Positions 24,116 through 35,099 of a DNA stretch of 64,000 nt are shown one piece after another. The notes under the pieces were generated by a model, which ran no database searches, was not told where the DNA came from, and saw only the letters and a program-made list of their open reading frames with translations. The stretch's first letter is position 1, and each line of letters begins with the position of its first letter. The position numbers and the translations under genes are program-made. Source of the stretch: Tretioscincus oriximinensis (lineage: Eukaryota > Chordata > Lepidosauria > Squamata > Gymnophthalmidae); assembly GCA_022410635.1 (NCBI GenBank), contig JAJVDF010000001.1, forward strand, positions 14,717,566-14,781,565, in the 5' to 3' direction.

Positions 24116-26220
24116 CTTCTGTCTAAATTGCAGTCGGCACGCTTTGTTCCAACCAGTGTCTTGGGTTTGCGTCTCATTCTGCCTTTGGAAAACAACTGAC
24201 CCAGAAATGTTCAGCAAGAAGTAAAATGCAGAGGAGAGAACAATGGAAACCTAATTATTTTCAGCTGCCAAACTGCAGTGTCAGATGTTCAGGCAGCATG
24301 AAGGACAGCAAAGGACCCCACTGAACTTCTTGAGAAGTTCCTCACTCACCCTATCCTCGTAAGAAATTGTGCAAATGTTCTGGAGTTTTTAATTAAAAAA
24401 ACAGGCTTTTTAATTAAGTTAATTTATTTTTGTATTGTACATAATGGTTTATGTATTCAAATGTTCTGGCATTTTCATTCCTCATCTAAAATTGACCTTG
24501 TTAAATCAGGAATAAAAACTAACTATATTTAAAGCTCACAGAATTTTGCATCAACTGGACTACTAAATAGAACTGAGCCCCAGTAAGAATTGCTCTATGC
24601 AAGGGGGTCTCAAATTGCACTTCTCCAGATGTTGCTGAACTACAAATCCCAGAATTCCCTGTTACGACCCCTCTTCCTAAAGCACCTTGCTTCATCCCTG
24701 GGAGGAGTCTACATGGGATTCCTTTCNGACAAATACAATGTTTGACTCCAGTTACCATCAGATTCAGTTTATTAATGGGAGCAACTGTGGTTATTCACAT
24801 GAGTGTTACTGTCCATGAGGTTTTCCCAGGAACCCTGTTACTATGGTCCTTTTCCACCTGAGTTATGTTCAGGTGATTCATGTCCATAAATGGTGTCTGG
24901 ATCAGGAAGGCTTTAGAGAGNACCTGATGAAGAAAAGCAAATAACAATTTTGTCCGCTTTAACTGCAGGGTTTGCTCAACTGATTTATGCTGACCTATAC
25001 AGCACAGTTCATGTCAATTACCCCTAGCATTGAATTTGCTTTTTTCCCTTCTGCTGCACAGTGAGTGGCCACCTTCACTGGGCTGTCCCTGATTATCAAA
25101 TCTGGAAACAAAGTACTTGAGAAAGGTGCTCTTTGAGGCTACACTTTAATGGGCCTTAAGCCATAATTCCACCCAAAACAGGCAACTTTTTGAAAGGCTG
25201 AACAACATTACCACAGGTGGGAGCTAAACATTCCTACAGCTATTCATTTAAAGAGATTACCGGATAATCTTGCTTATTCACTTCCTGCAGGGCTATGAAG
25301 CGGATGGAACGCTGGTAAGTGGCATCCCAGCACATGGGCATGAGAACTGACATGCCTAAAGGTTGAGTAGAGTCAACCCAAGCAGATACTCAGTACATAG
25401 ATTATTCATCTGCACCTCTCCAGCAATTATATTGCTTGCAAGTGGATAAGTCACAAACCTGCCTGGGACCAATGTAGCTGTTTATGCAACTGGGGACATT
25501 TGGCCCTGTGACTCTCTTGCCAGGTTATCTATGAAGTTATTGATCACATGGCTAACATAAGCACCCTGGTAGAGCCACAAATAGTCAGTGGACTAATGAA
25601 TCATTAATTGCATTGTAACAAATGTATGGTGCTGTTCTGACATGTGTTTTTAATTCATCTTCAGCCTGCAGTGCTGAACTAAAGCAGGGAAAATGGTTTC
25701 CTCCCTGCTTTAGTATAATTCTTCAGGAATGAACGTGGATTAAAACTACATGTTGAAGTGCATCTATGTATTTCTGTACTTCTCAAGGATTCAGGTGTGT
25801 GCCCAATGGAATAATAAACTAATAAAAATAAAATGGTTTTAATTTAATTCAAAAAAACTCTGATAGAAGAGAAATAGAAAAAAGCATTAAAAAACCAACT
25901 TAAAGTAATGATTTTGGGAGGAATATAGCTAAGCTTATAATGAGGATTTATGGTATATTCCAGGGAATGAGTATCCCAAAGTTTGGGAGCCACTACAGAG
26001 GAAGTCCTGTATTTCAAGATGGTATTTCAAGGAAGATGTCATTAAATGTTCTTAGTTGACAAAAAAGGTTTACAGGAGAAGATGCCACTGTGCGCTTTAA
26101 AATTCAGAATTAGAACCTTGGTTTGCCATTGCCTACGTCTGGGGAGAGGATGGGAACTGAACTCCCAAGCTTTTGTTTTGCAAGTTTGTTCTATTACTGA
26201 GATATATCCTCTCGCATCTG
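24116..26220. other. Intergenic, no gene seen
   Basis: AT-rich sequence with no recognisable exon. A possible old LINE relic lies near 25,960-26,060 ('ccaaagtttgggagccacta'). Open frames here are short and unrelated to known proteins. Confidence 0.6.
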
Positions 26221-26221
26221 A

Positions 26222-26575
26222 GTTTTAACCCGGCTCGGATATTGCATGAAAAATATTTGAAGGGCTGTCACAGAGCAGAGGGATCAGCACTGTTCTCATT
26301 AGCACATGGAAGGACTAGAAACAATGGAATGAAACTGCAAGGGAGTAGATTTAGATTAGATATCAGAAAAAACTTTCTAACAGTCAGGGTGATAAACCAG
26401 TGGAACAGTTTGCCACAGGGGGTGGTGAGTTCGCCGTCACTGGAAGTCTTCAAACAGAGACTGGACAGTCATCTGTCTGGGATGTTTTAATGAATCCTGC
26501 ATCGAGCAGGGGGTTGGACCCGATGACCCTGGAGGTCCCTTCCAACTCTATGATTCTATGATTCTATGATTCTAT
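26222..26575 (+). mobile_element. CR1 LINE 3' end with 8-bp tail repeats
   Basis: Encodes the last part of CR1 ORF2 (YLKGCHRAEGSALFSLAHGR, then NQWNSLPQGVVSSPSLEVF) and ends 'ggaggtcccttccaactcta' plus three copies of ATGATTCT, the short tandem tail diagnostic of CR1. It is 5'-truncated and closely related to the minus-strand copy at 42,686. Confidence 0.92.
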
Positions 26576-26689
26576 CCAGGCTCAGATGAGGCCTGTATCT
26601 TTGCCCCCAGATCTCTGGTGGCTGGAGGGTTTTTTCTTAATATAACACAATGTTCAGGGACCCTTAATTCGGTACTTTTCACTTCTAAA

Positions 26690-26766
26690 TATACTGCTCA
26701 AAACAATTAAGGAAACACTTTAACATGTTATGTTAAAGTGTTCCCTTAATTGTTTTGAGCAGTATA
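26690..26766. mobile_element. Tc1/mariner-type palindromic MITE (77 bp)
   Basis: Almost perfect palindrome, TATACTGCTCAAAACAATTA to its inverse complement with centre ACATGTTATGT, flanked by TA. Confidence 0.85.
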
Positions 26767-27509
26767 TTTAGGACATTTTCTTCTTTGTGACTGCTAGTGT
26801 CCCATCTTTCTTTAAGCATTGGGTTTTTCAAACCTGTTAAGTGAGTGCATTTTGAAGGGGTCTGCTGCCCGCAACCTCTCTTTTCAACATACCACCCACT
26901 TTCATTACCCTTTTAAAAAGTTGGTGTATTTAACCTCTCTTCCTCTTCGTTTTTAGACGAAATGATTTTATTAGCCGACATTGTTGAAAAGTCACTGTTC
27001 TCTGGTGACATTTTGTGGCGTGCCAAGTTCCTTCTTTCCACTTTATCCTTCTTCCTTACCTCCTTGAAGAGCTGCCAAGGAGCCATTTCATAACAATTTT
27101 AAACAAACAATCACCAGCGTCAAGCCAGGTACAAAACTATGTGGCTGAAACTTCTCAACTGATTACACAGTATTTTATAAAGTCTTTTTGTGCAATCATT
27201 AATTACCGATTTGGGGTGGTTTTGTTTGTTTTTCAATGTTCAGGGCTGTAGCCAATTTGGAGAGGGCCTAGAGCCCCACCTGCTGGAGCAGTTTCACCTC
27301 TCCCCTCCCCCCCACCCAGAAGTCCCCCCACCCAAACAAACAAAGCTCTCTAGGATACTCCAAAGACCAAGAATGAAAAGTTCCCAGTCTTCAGAGTTTG
27401 GGTACAGGGTAGTTCCCTTGTGGTTCCAAGACTGTCCATGGCCATCAAGGCCACATTCAAAGCTTTCATTAGTTGGAGTCTGGTGCAGGACGTGCTCCAG
27501 AAAAAAATG

Positions 27510-27910
27510 ATAACTTCAATTGGGAGCTGTGTCCAATCTTTGTGTTCTCACGTAGGCCCTTCTGTCTTCCACTGTTTTCTTAAGTCTGGTCAAAATCATG
27601 TTGTTCCTCCCATGGCATTCTCTATTCATCTTCTCATCAACCTATTTTCTTCTCTTTGGGCACTTCCATTTTTCCCAGCCCCAAGGGATTTTCCAGTGAC
27701 TCCTGTCTTTTCATTCTGTGGCCAAAGTATTTGAGCTTCAGCTTCAGCATTTGTATTTCTAATTGACAGTTTGGGTTGATTTCCATTAATATTAATTTAT
27801 TTGATCACTTTTTAATCCAAGAAATTCTCAAAAGTCTTCTCCAGCATCACAATTCAAACACCTTGATTTTTTGGTGCTCAGTCTTCCTTACAGTCCACTT
27901 CTTAACAGAT
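27510..27910 (-). mobile_element. BovB (RTE) LINE fragment
   Basis: Second BovB relic in the same orientation: 'tgtggccaaagtatttgagc', 'ttcagcttcagcatttgtat', 'agtcttctccagcatcacaa', 'ttggtgctcagtcttcctta'. It overlaps in content the middle of the copy at 23,385, so the two are separate insertions. No frame. Confidence 0.8.
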
Positions 27911-27945
27911 CTACAGCTCCTTAATTGTACTATGTGTCCTTCAGC

Positions 27946-28101
27946 CCTTGAAAGCAAAAATTGCAAGAAATTGCAACTGACTGCAAGTAGATACATGGGA
28001 ACCACCACACCCTGGTAGGGAAGATAGAATGTAAGCCTTCCTTTGAGTCCCTTTGAAAGATGAGAAAAACGGGGTGTAAGAACCCGGTTCTTCTTCTTCT
28101 T
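27946..28101 (+). mobile_element. 5'-truncated tRNA-SINE ending in (TTC)n
   Basis: The body 'aattgcaagaaattgcaact' through 'accctggtagggaagataga' ends 'gggtgtaagaacccggttct' and four TTC units. Same family as 12,956 but lacking the tRNA head; it abuts the BovB relic. Confidence 0.75.
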
Positions 28102-28774
28102 CTATATATTTGCTCTGTATATTTGTTTTATCTCCACAGAGATGTAAGATACATACAAAATTGCCTTACTGGGAATTTCTGTCAATCTATATTTGGATTA
28201 GCTGTCAGTGAGGAGTCATGCCCTGAGTCATGGCCATTTTTAAAATCTTCTGCTCCCTTTTGCCAACATCCTGTTTGATCTAATCTGACTTCTTAGGCCA
28301 AAGCGGAACTTTCCAATTCGTTCACCACCATTATCTTTATTCAAAGAATTAATGACTCAGCCCCAATTTTTCTAACTGATTTCTAAATCTTCCCCATTCT
28401 AAGCTGATTTATCTATTCTTGATGAGATTCAGGGATGAGATATTAATATTAAAAAGACACAAACAAACAAACTAGGCTGTGCTTAAATTATGTGTTTAAG
28501 TTAAAGGCTGAGCCCTGGAAGAACTGGGATCAGAGACCCCAAAGGATTTATCGCTGCATGCATTTTACTGTTTATGCTATGCAAGAGCCCATCCCCTCCT
28601 CAGTTGGAAAATCAGTTGGCTTGCATTGGGAAGGAACAATTTGGAGGGTATAATCTAGTCAGCTGCTGCATGGGAACAGCTGGTAACTAATCAGGGGTCC
28701 AGAAAATGAGGCAAGTGGCAGCCAATCAGTGGTGACTATTCCTCACTAGGGGAACATTGCAGATTTCAAGGTGA

Positions 28775-29070
28775 AGGAATGAATTATGGTGATCCCCAAA
28801 CTCTGGAATAGCCTCTCTCTAGAGGCTTGNTAGGTGCCTACAATGTATAGTTTTCGGTACCTGGTAAAAACATACCTCTTCACTCAGGATTTTTTACTCT
28901 TAGCTCCCTCTGCATTCTGTCCTTCCAGAGGGAGGCGAGTTGAAGGGGAGGGTATGGATCTTTTTAAACGTTTTATTAATGTATATTTTTATTAATATTT
29001 TCTTGATCTTTTGTTACCCGTTCTGAGGTTAGTGGTGAAGGGTAGGATATAAATCATTTTTAATAAATAA
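28775..29070 (+). mobile_element. L2-clade LINE 3' end
   Basis: Translates to a degenerate LWNSLSLEA and LVKTYLFTQDF end typical of the last residues of L2/CR1 ORF2, followed by a 3'UTR with 'aggatataaatcatttttaa' and TAAATAAG. Confidence 0.65.
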
Positions 29071-29584
29071 GTAGGTGTTTGAATTATCGTTTTGTTTTCA
29101 TCTTCATGAAAGGTATTTTTTCTTTAAACAGGTGGTTGAAAATGCTCTGTTTGATCGGACCCAAAGTAAAACAGACTCCTTTGCAAATTTATTAGTTATT
29201 GTTTCTAAAACTTTGTAATTCTCAAGGAGTTAGTGAAAGGATTCAGGTTGTGTAAGTTACTGGATATGATAAGGCTTTTCTCACCTTGTCTTTATGGGGC
29301 AGCCATAACTGGCTTTGAGTCCCACCTGACCGTGTTTATATAGACTGTACATTTCAAAAGTGAAGATTTATAAATAAAAGCTTAAGGTGGACAAAGCTGA
29401 GATTGCTATCAGAACAGAACAAAGAGCTTGGCGCCCTTCTGGCGGGTACTGGAGCAACATGTCATCTTATCCCCACCTTTGTGAGAATCTCTGCCAACAT
29501 TGCTACCTGAACTCACAGAAGAAAGAGATCTTAATTCATCCCCCCCCAAGTAAACAAGCATCATTCAATGGTTGCTTGTAGTTT

Positions 29585-30270
29585 CACTTCAGGAGATCCT
29601 GTCTTATATAGTGGCCCACCAGCTCCCTCTCTGGACACCTCAAGCAGACATCTTATAGCAAAGCCTTCACTTGACCCTCGACTCCTTGCAAATGGCTTTT
29701 AGAGATTTCCTCTCTGTCCCTCCAAGCTGGAAATATTACCTAGCAATCTATCCTAATAGCAACTGATACACCTGTTTTTCATCAATTAAAGTGAGTATTA
29801 TTGGATCAGGTCACAATCCATCTAGTCCAGCATTCCACATCACACAGTGATCACCAATTGCTCTGGGAATTTTCAAGCAGAAGACAAATCCATCGCCTGC
29901 TCTCAGTTCCCTGCAAATAACCTTTAGGGACATCCAACTTTGAGGCTGTAGTCTTCAGATTCTTAAACTATTACCTTTTAGTCCAGCAAAGAGGCCAGTA
30001 GCACTTTGAGACTAACAGGAGAAAAGTGGGTGGCATAAGCTTTCATAGACACGTCTACTTCTTCAGATACCTATGAAAGCTTATGCCACCCACTTTTCTC
30101 CTGTTAGTCTCAGGGTCATATTGGCCCCTTTGCTGGACTTTCTACTAGACTAACATGGCTATTTCTCTGAAATGTATTACCTTCTAGGGAAGCCAACTCC
30201 ATAGACTCTTTCACCCTCAAGGTGAAAGACTGTTTCCCCCTGATAATCCTAGAGAAGTACCCTTTGATTC
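29585..30270 (-). mobile_element. CR1 LINE 3' relics interrupted by a foldback element
   Basis: Pieces 'gatcctgtcttatatagtgg', 'ccatctagtccagcattcca', 'agggaagccaactccataga' and 'accctcaaggtgaaagactg' follow the CR1 minus-strand 3'UTR order of the copy at 53,561. The series is broken at 29,981-30,174 by the foldback insertion. Confidence 0.65.
29982..30174 (+). mobile_element. Foldback retroposon-like element, copy with 12-13 bp target duplication
   Basis: Long inverted repeat: left arm 'gtagcactttgagactaaca' to 'gctttcatagac' and right arm 'gaaagcttatgccacccact' back to 'gttagtctcagg', then an unpaired end 'actagactaacatggctatt'. Flanks TATTACCTTTTAG and TATTACCTTCTAG match in 12 of 13 bases. 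Same family as 45,468 in opposite orientation. Confidence 0.7.
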
Positions 30271-30507
30271 TAAAATTGTGTGATAGAGGAAGTAATTTTT
30301 CTCTCTCTTTTCCACATCAGCATGTAGAGAATAGAGACCAAGATGGCACAATGACTAGTATACCAGCAAGAGCAGAAAGAGCCTACAAGTTCTGAAACAT
30401 ATCCTGGGGTTATAGTCAGATGTTTTGATTTAAGAGATTAAAAGTCCTAAGAACTTTGTGTGCAGAAACAATTCCTTCTAGACAACTTGGTTCAGGATCA
30501 AATTGCA

Positions 30508-30724
30508 CTAGGCTGACCAGATGACCCCTTTTGGGGGCGGGGTGAAAACCCGGTTTTGCGGCGCCTCCCGGTTTTTTCTGAGGAAATATTTTTATTAAAA
30601 AGAATTAAATTTACATTTTTTTNAAAAAAAAACTTTTTTTGAAAAAAAAATTCCTCAGAAAAAACCATGAGGCACTCCAAAACCAGGTTTCTACCTTCCC
30701 CAAAAGGGGTAATCTGGTCAGCCT
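30508..30724. mobile_element. hAT-like foldback MITE with perfect 8-bp target duplication (217 bp)
   Basis: Arms 'ctaggctgaccagatgaccc' and 'ggggtaatctggtcagcct' enclose an AT-rich centre. Both flanks are exactly AAATTGCA. Same family as 22,434 and 62,691. Confidence 0.8.
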
Positions 30725-30732
30725 AAATTGCA

Positions 30733-32610
30733 TGGGGCACAATCCCCAAAGCAAGTACATGTAGAGATAGCCTCATCCAGCAAGATGTGTGCCGATCTGG
30801 AGCAGCTCAAGCAGAGCAAGCAAGACTCATCTCAAAGCAAGATGTGACCTTTTCCAAATCTGCTTTACCTTCGGTTTCAAGTTCAGCTCTTTGTGTGAAA
30901 AGAAATTCCGTGGTCTTGCTGTCTTCTTCAAGCCTGTGATCATATCTAGCGCTCAACCTTGAAACTTTCCACTCATTAGAGGGCAAGAGGGAAAATATTA
31001 AGTCCAGATTTGATACGCTTTAGAATTAAATTCCAAAAATTCTTCTTCTCTCCCCCATCCAGTTCTCTCAGAAAACTTACACTTAACACATACAGAAAGT
31101 ATTTGTGGTTTTCTTTTCAAATTAAAAGAACTTGTAGGCGCTTTGAACAGATTAATGGGTTATCTTCACAGAGACATGGAAAGAGGTCTGTGGAAAGAGT
31201 GTAGTTTTCTCTGAAACTATTTCCATCAACCTTACATCAACCACCTACACTCTTTTCAGAGGTTTCTTAAGGGTCAATGAGTGGGCAGTGATAGGTTAAG
31301 GAGGAGAACAGATTATGTCACATCTTTCAAGGCTCCCTGACAGTTTTTTTTTCTGACACAGCACTTCCCTACCACTAGAATTGGAGCATCCAATCTCAGA
31401 GATTCTTGTGAGAAATGCATCCTTCTGGCCTTGATCCAGAAACAGTCACTTCATGGTTTGACTCAAAAATGACCATGACAACTTCCAAAATAATAAAGAG
31501 TATAGAGTGTGATTTGCAGCCACATAACAAAACACAAAATACATTCTCTCCTGCACAAATATCAGGCATAAAAATGGAAATAAAAGGTGATGCAACAAAA
31601 AATGAAGAATAATGCAGCTTAATTTCTTAATCTTTTTGCTAAATTGAACTCTGTAATTTCCTTTTGTGTCTAAAAATTGCTCAAAAGTGCAACTTCACAG
31701 GAATGGCTTCCCAACGTTCTGGAAAAGGGAGGCGAATATGGTGTGTTTTGGTGAGAAAACGATTGTGCAGTTGTGCTGTGAGAAGTGAGCTGTTGTCCTG
31801 CTCTTTGTTCTAAGCTCGTACAAGGACCAACCAATTGATAGACATTTAGGGACATCTTTAGAGCAACAATAAGGAGCAAACTTACATAGATAATAGTTCT
31901 TCCATTCTTAAGTCAGAAGTAATAGACTACAGAAATCATAATGGTCCAATCCTTGTTCACAAAAGAAGCAAGCCTTACAGAAATAATATTTCTTCAGTTC
32001 AAATGCAAAAGTGCAAAGGTTCAGCATCTGGTAATAACAGAAGATACTAAGCGTGTGAAGCCACAAACAAAGCAGTTGACCAGACAATCAGGTCAGTTGT
32101 CATCAATACTTAACTTCAGGCTGAGGTCCTTATTTAAAGTTCCCTGCCTCCACACAGGTGCAGCTTGGGTGTTGCCTGATTACATGGCATTTTTTTACTA
32201 GCCTGACTGAACACCTCTGCTGCTATTGCATGCAATGATGCTCAGCAGAGCTAAGCACAAATTCCTGCTCTTCTTTCGCCTGAGTCAGTTGATTCTCAAT
32301 TCTATCTAAAGAGGGAGACTCTGCTTGGTGTACAGAGGCCTCGGATCTGGGTTCAGAGCCAAAAGCCTTGAACTCAATAGGATTAGGATAGCACTCCCAC
32401 ATAAAATCAAGGATAGATATTTGCACCTTTAATGGTTATAGATTTTTTTTTCATCAAGTGCAGCTTCTATGCCTACAGCACCCGAGGTGAAAATTAATTT
32501 TTCACACCTTTTAAAAGTGTAATCTTTCATCCTAGATTTTACTGGGTATTCTGATATGAGCAGAGCAATATGACAAGTGAGCTGCTTGAAGCCTCCTTCT
32601 CTCCAGCCCT
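30733..32610. other. Intergenic, no gene seen
   Basis: AT-rich unique-looking DNA. All open frames are short and show no domain or family I recognise. Confidence 0.6.
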
Positions 32611-32736
32611 CCTTTCTTCTTCATCATCTTCTTCTTCTTCATCTTCTTCTTCTTCTTCTTCTTCTTCTTCTTCTTCTTCTTCTTCTTCTTCTTCTTCTTC
32701 TTCTTCTTCTTCTTCTTCTTCTTCTTCTTCTTCTTC
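32611..32736. repeat. (TTC)n microsatellite running into an assembly gap
   Basis: About 125 bp of nearly pure TTC triplets, with early ATC interruptions, stop at a gap of 460 N (32,737-33,196). The true tract length is unknown. Serine- or leucine-repeat reading frames across it are artefacts. Confidence 0.97.
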
Positions 32737-33196
32737 NNNNNNNNNNNNNNNNNNNNNNNNNNNNNNNNNNNNNNNNNNNNNNNNNNNNNNNNNNNNNNNN
32801 NNNNNNNNNNNNNNNNNNNNNNNNNNNNNNNNNNNNNNNNNNNNNNNNNNNNNNNNNNNNNNNNNNNNNNNNNNNNNNNNNNNNNNNNNNNNNNNNNNNN
32901 NNNNNNNNNNNNNNNNNNNNNNNNNNNNNNNNNNNNNNNNNNNNNNNNNNNNNNNNNNNNNNNNNNNNNNNNNNNNNNNNNNNNNNNNNNNNNNNNNNNN
33001 NNNNNNNNNNNNNNNNNNNNNNNNNNNNNNNNNNNNNNNNNNNNNNNNNNNNNNNNNNNNNNNNNNNNNNNNNNNNNNNNNNNNNNNNNNNNNNNNNNNN
33101 NNNNNNNNNNNNNNNNNNNNNNNNNNNNNNNNNNNNNNNNNNNNNNNNNNNNNNNNNNNNNNNNNNNNNNNNNNNNNNNNNNNNNNNNNNNNNNNN
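32737..33196. other. Assembly gap (460 N)
   Basis: Undetermined bases, preceded by a TTC tract. The start of upstream regulatory DNA of the first calmodulin-like gene, 370 bp away, may be affected. Confidence 1.
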
Positions 33197-33478
33197 AAAT
33201 TTATTTATTTATATTAATATGGGCTATCATGTTATGATGTGATCAGGACCTTTATCTTCCTTCCAAATAAAAACTGTGATAAGATGGGAATGTTTCATTT
33301 ACCCTTGCTTTCAGATAAAGCATTTACCTTAAATAACCTTTTACTTCTCTTCAAGAAAAAGTTGTCGAAAGTTTCAACTTTTTTNAAAAAAATCAAAGGT
33401 TTTGCATCATACCTCATAAATCTCATAAATGCAAACCTTAAGAGGGCGTGGACTGAAATTCCTTGTCCATTCCTCTTC

Positions 33479-33486
33479 TTATATCA
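33479..33486 (+). promoter_or_regulatory. TATA-like box of the first calmodulin-like gene
   Basis: TTATATCA, 81-88 bases before the ATG. Placement is plausible for a short untranslated leader; there is no experimental support. Confidence 0.35.
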
Positions 33487-33566
33487 GATTTTCCTGCACC
33501 ATCAGGGACATTGCAGTGTACTGTTGCTAAGAAGTGAGAAGCTCTTGTGTTGGATCAGACCGCAAC

Positions 33567-34007
33567 ATGTCTCACCAGCTCCCAGAAGAAGAGATTGTCA
33601 AAATTAAAGAGGCTTTCTCACTTTTTGACAATAATGGGGACGGCGCCATCACCTCAAGAGACCTGGGAAGGGTCTTGCAGTCCCTTGGCCGCAGTACATC
33701 AGAGGCAGAGTTGCAGAGCATGATAGATGAGGTGGATTCCAAATATGGTGGCAGCATTGAATTCCCTGCATTTTTATCCCTAATGACAAAAAGACCAAAG
33801 GTTTCTGAGGTAGAGATTCGAGAAGCCTTCCGGGTCTTTGACAAAGATGAGAATGGTTACCTCAGTGCTATAGAGCTNCGACATATCATGATTAACCTGG
33901 GGAAGGAGATGACAGATGAAGAGGTGGATGAGATGATCAGAGAAGCTGACATAGATGGCGACAGAATTAACTATGAAGATATTGTACGGCTGATGGTGGA
34001 AAAGTAA
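33567..34007 (+). CDS. Divergent calmodulin-like protein, 146 aa (CALML5 position)
   Basis: Single-exon calmodulin relative with four EF-hand units. EF1 loop (residues 21-32) is [12 protein letters not shown], with Asp instead of Glu at position 12. EF2 (57-68) is [12 protein letters not shown] and lacks the side chains at 3, 5 and 12, so it should not bind calcium. EF3 (92-103) [12 protein letters not shown] is canonical. EF4 (128-138) [11 protein letters not shown] has lost one residue compared with [12 protein letters not shown]. The central linker is two residues shorter than in calmodulin, giving 146 instead of 149. The ambiguous base at 33,878 falls in CTN, which is leucine whatever it is. 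The start MSHQL aligns with calmodulin's N-terminus; an in-frame ATG 33 bases upstream is less likely. In human, CALML5, an epidermal 146-aa calcium sensor, sits in this position after NET1; orthology is inferred from place, not proved. Confidence 0.88.
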   Translation: MSHQLPEEEIVKIKEAFSLFDNNGDGAITSRDLGRVLQSLGRSTSEAELQSMIDEVDSKYGGSIEFPAFLSLMTKRPKVSEVEIREAFRVFDKDENGYLSAIEXRHIMINLGKEMTDEEVDEMIREADIDGDRINYEDIVRLMVEK

Positions 34008-34910
34008 AGACATCCATGATGATGTGTTTTCAGGTACTTCTTGAACTTTGCATTAATATACATTATAAGCAAAGATATAAATTTTGTACTAAGGGCTTTT
34101 CTGCACTTACCTGGGACTGTTTGAAGCAGATTGCAGGCTCACTGTATTGGTACTTGAGGTGTCCAGATGATGTCTTGTGTTATTGGAAATGTCTGGGAGC
34201 AGTGTGACATAGCATCTCAACCTGTGTTGACCAATGCTTGCTTACTGTATGTGCTGCCTCTTGTGCAACCATAGATAGGAATGGGCAGGACATCTGACAG
34301 TAAGGCACTGAAACCTGGCCAGTTTAATGCCTACCACTGCAGGGAACAGAATGAGAATGTCCTTGTGTCCAACATGGGAATTGTCTGGGAATGGTCTTTC
34401 AAAACCATTCCCAGAAGCTAAGGATGAATTGGGCCTTCGTTAGCTGGACAAAGAGTGGAAATACCAACATAATGCTGCTGTATTTTAAAAGAACAGGGTA
34501 TGAATGGGTATAAGCTCATAATTTTCTTAAGCCCCAGCCCACCTTACTTCAAGAGCTTCAAGAAAACATTAAGGCTGTTTTGCATTAACTTTTAAAGAAT
34601 GGTCTCTGGAAACCATTCCTACTGTCTTTTGCACGCACACCCCAAACATAAACATTCCTGCTTCTAGGCTAGGATGTCTTGAGTTATAGGAAAAAAGCAA
34701 GACAGAAGCATCATCTTGAATGGGTGTACGAAACAGGAATTTCAAAAGATGGTGCAGGCATTACAAGCTACGCTTGCTGAAATGTCTTTTTTAACATTCC
34801 TATCCTGCTTTATTCTGGTAATCCTAAAGAAGTGCAAAAGCTGTAATATAGCTTTTTTTGTGTTCCACCTGCCTGGCTGCTCACCTCCTCTCACTGTGAT
34901 TGGGTGAAAA

Positions 34911-35093
34911 GAAGAAGAGAAAGAAAAAGAAGAAATGGTTTTTTTATACCCACTTTTCGCACCTGAAGGGACTCAAAGCAGCTTACAAGGATATTTTTGC
35001 CCTAAGGTATAAATTTTATCTTCCCCACCCGCTGTGGTGGTTTCAAATAGCAGGTTGCAATTTCAAATAGCTGGATTGGCTGAAGCTATAGGC
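34911..35093 (-). mobile_element. tRNA-SINE with (TTC)n tail, interrupted (first part)
   Basis: Minus-strand member of the TTC-tailed family: tail 'gaagaagagaaagaaaaaga', then 'gggactcaaagcagcttaca' and 'caatttcaaatagctggatt'. It is broken at 35,093 by another SINE and resumes at 35,401. Confidence 0.75.
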
Positions 35094-35099
35094 AAATAA

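Noticed and set aside
32570..33242. Poly-Ser and poly-Leu frames of over 200 codons
   Set aside because: They are translations of a TTC microsatellite plus 460 unknown bases.
33534..33566. Upstream in-frame ATG adding 11 residues to the first calmodulin-like protein
   Set aside because: Calmodulin homology starts at MSHQL (33,567) and the extra residues resemble nothing in the family.
33780..34013. Minus-strand frames opposite the three calmodulin-like genes
   Set aside because: Shadows of the real plus-strand coding sequence.
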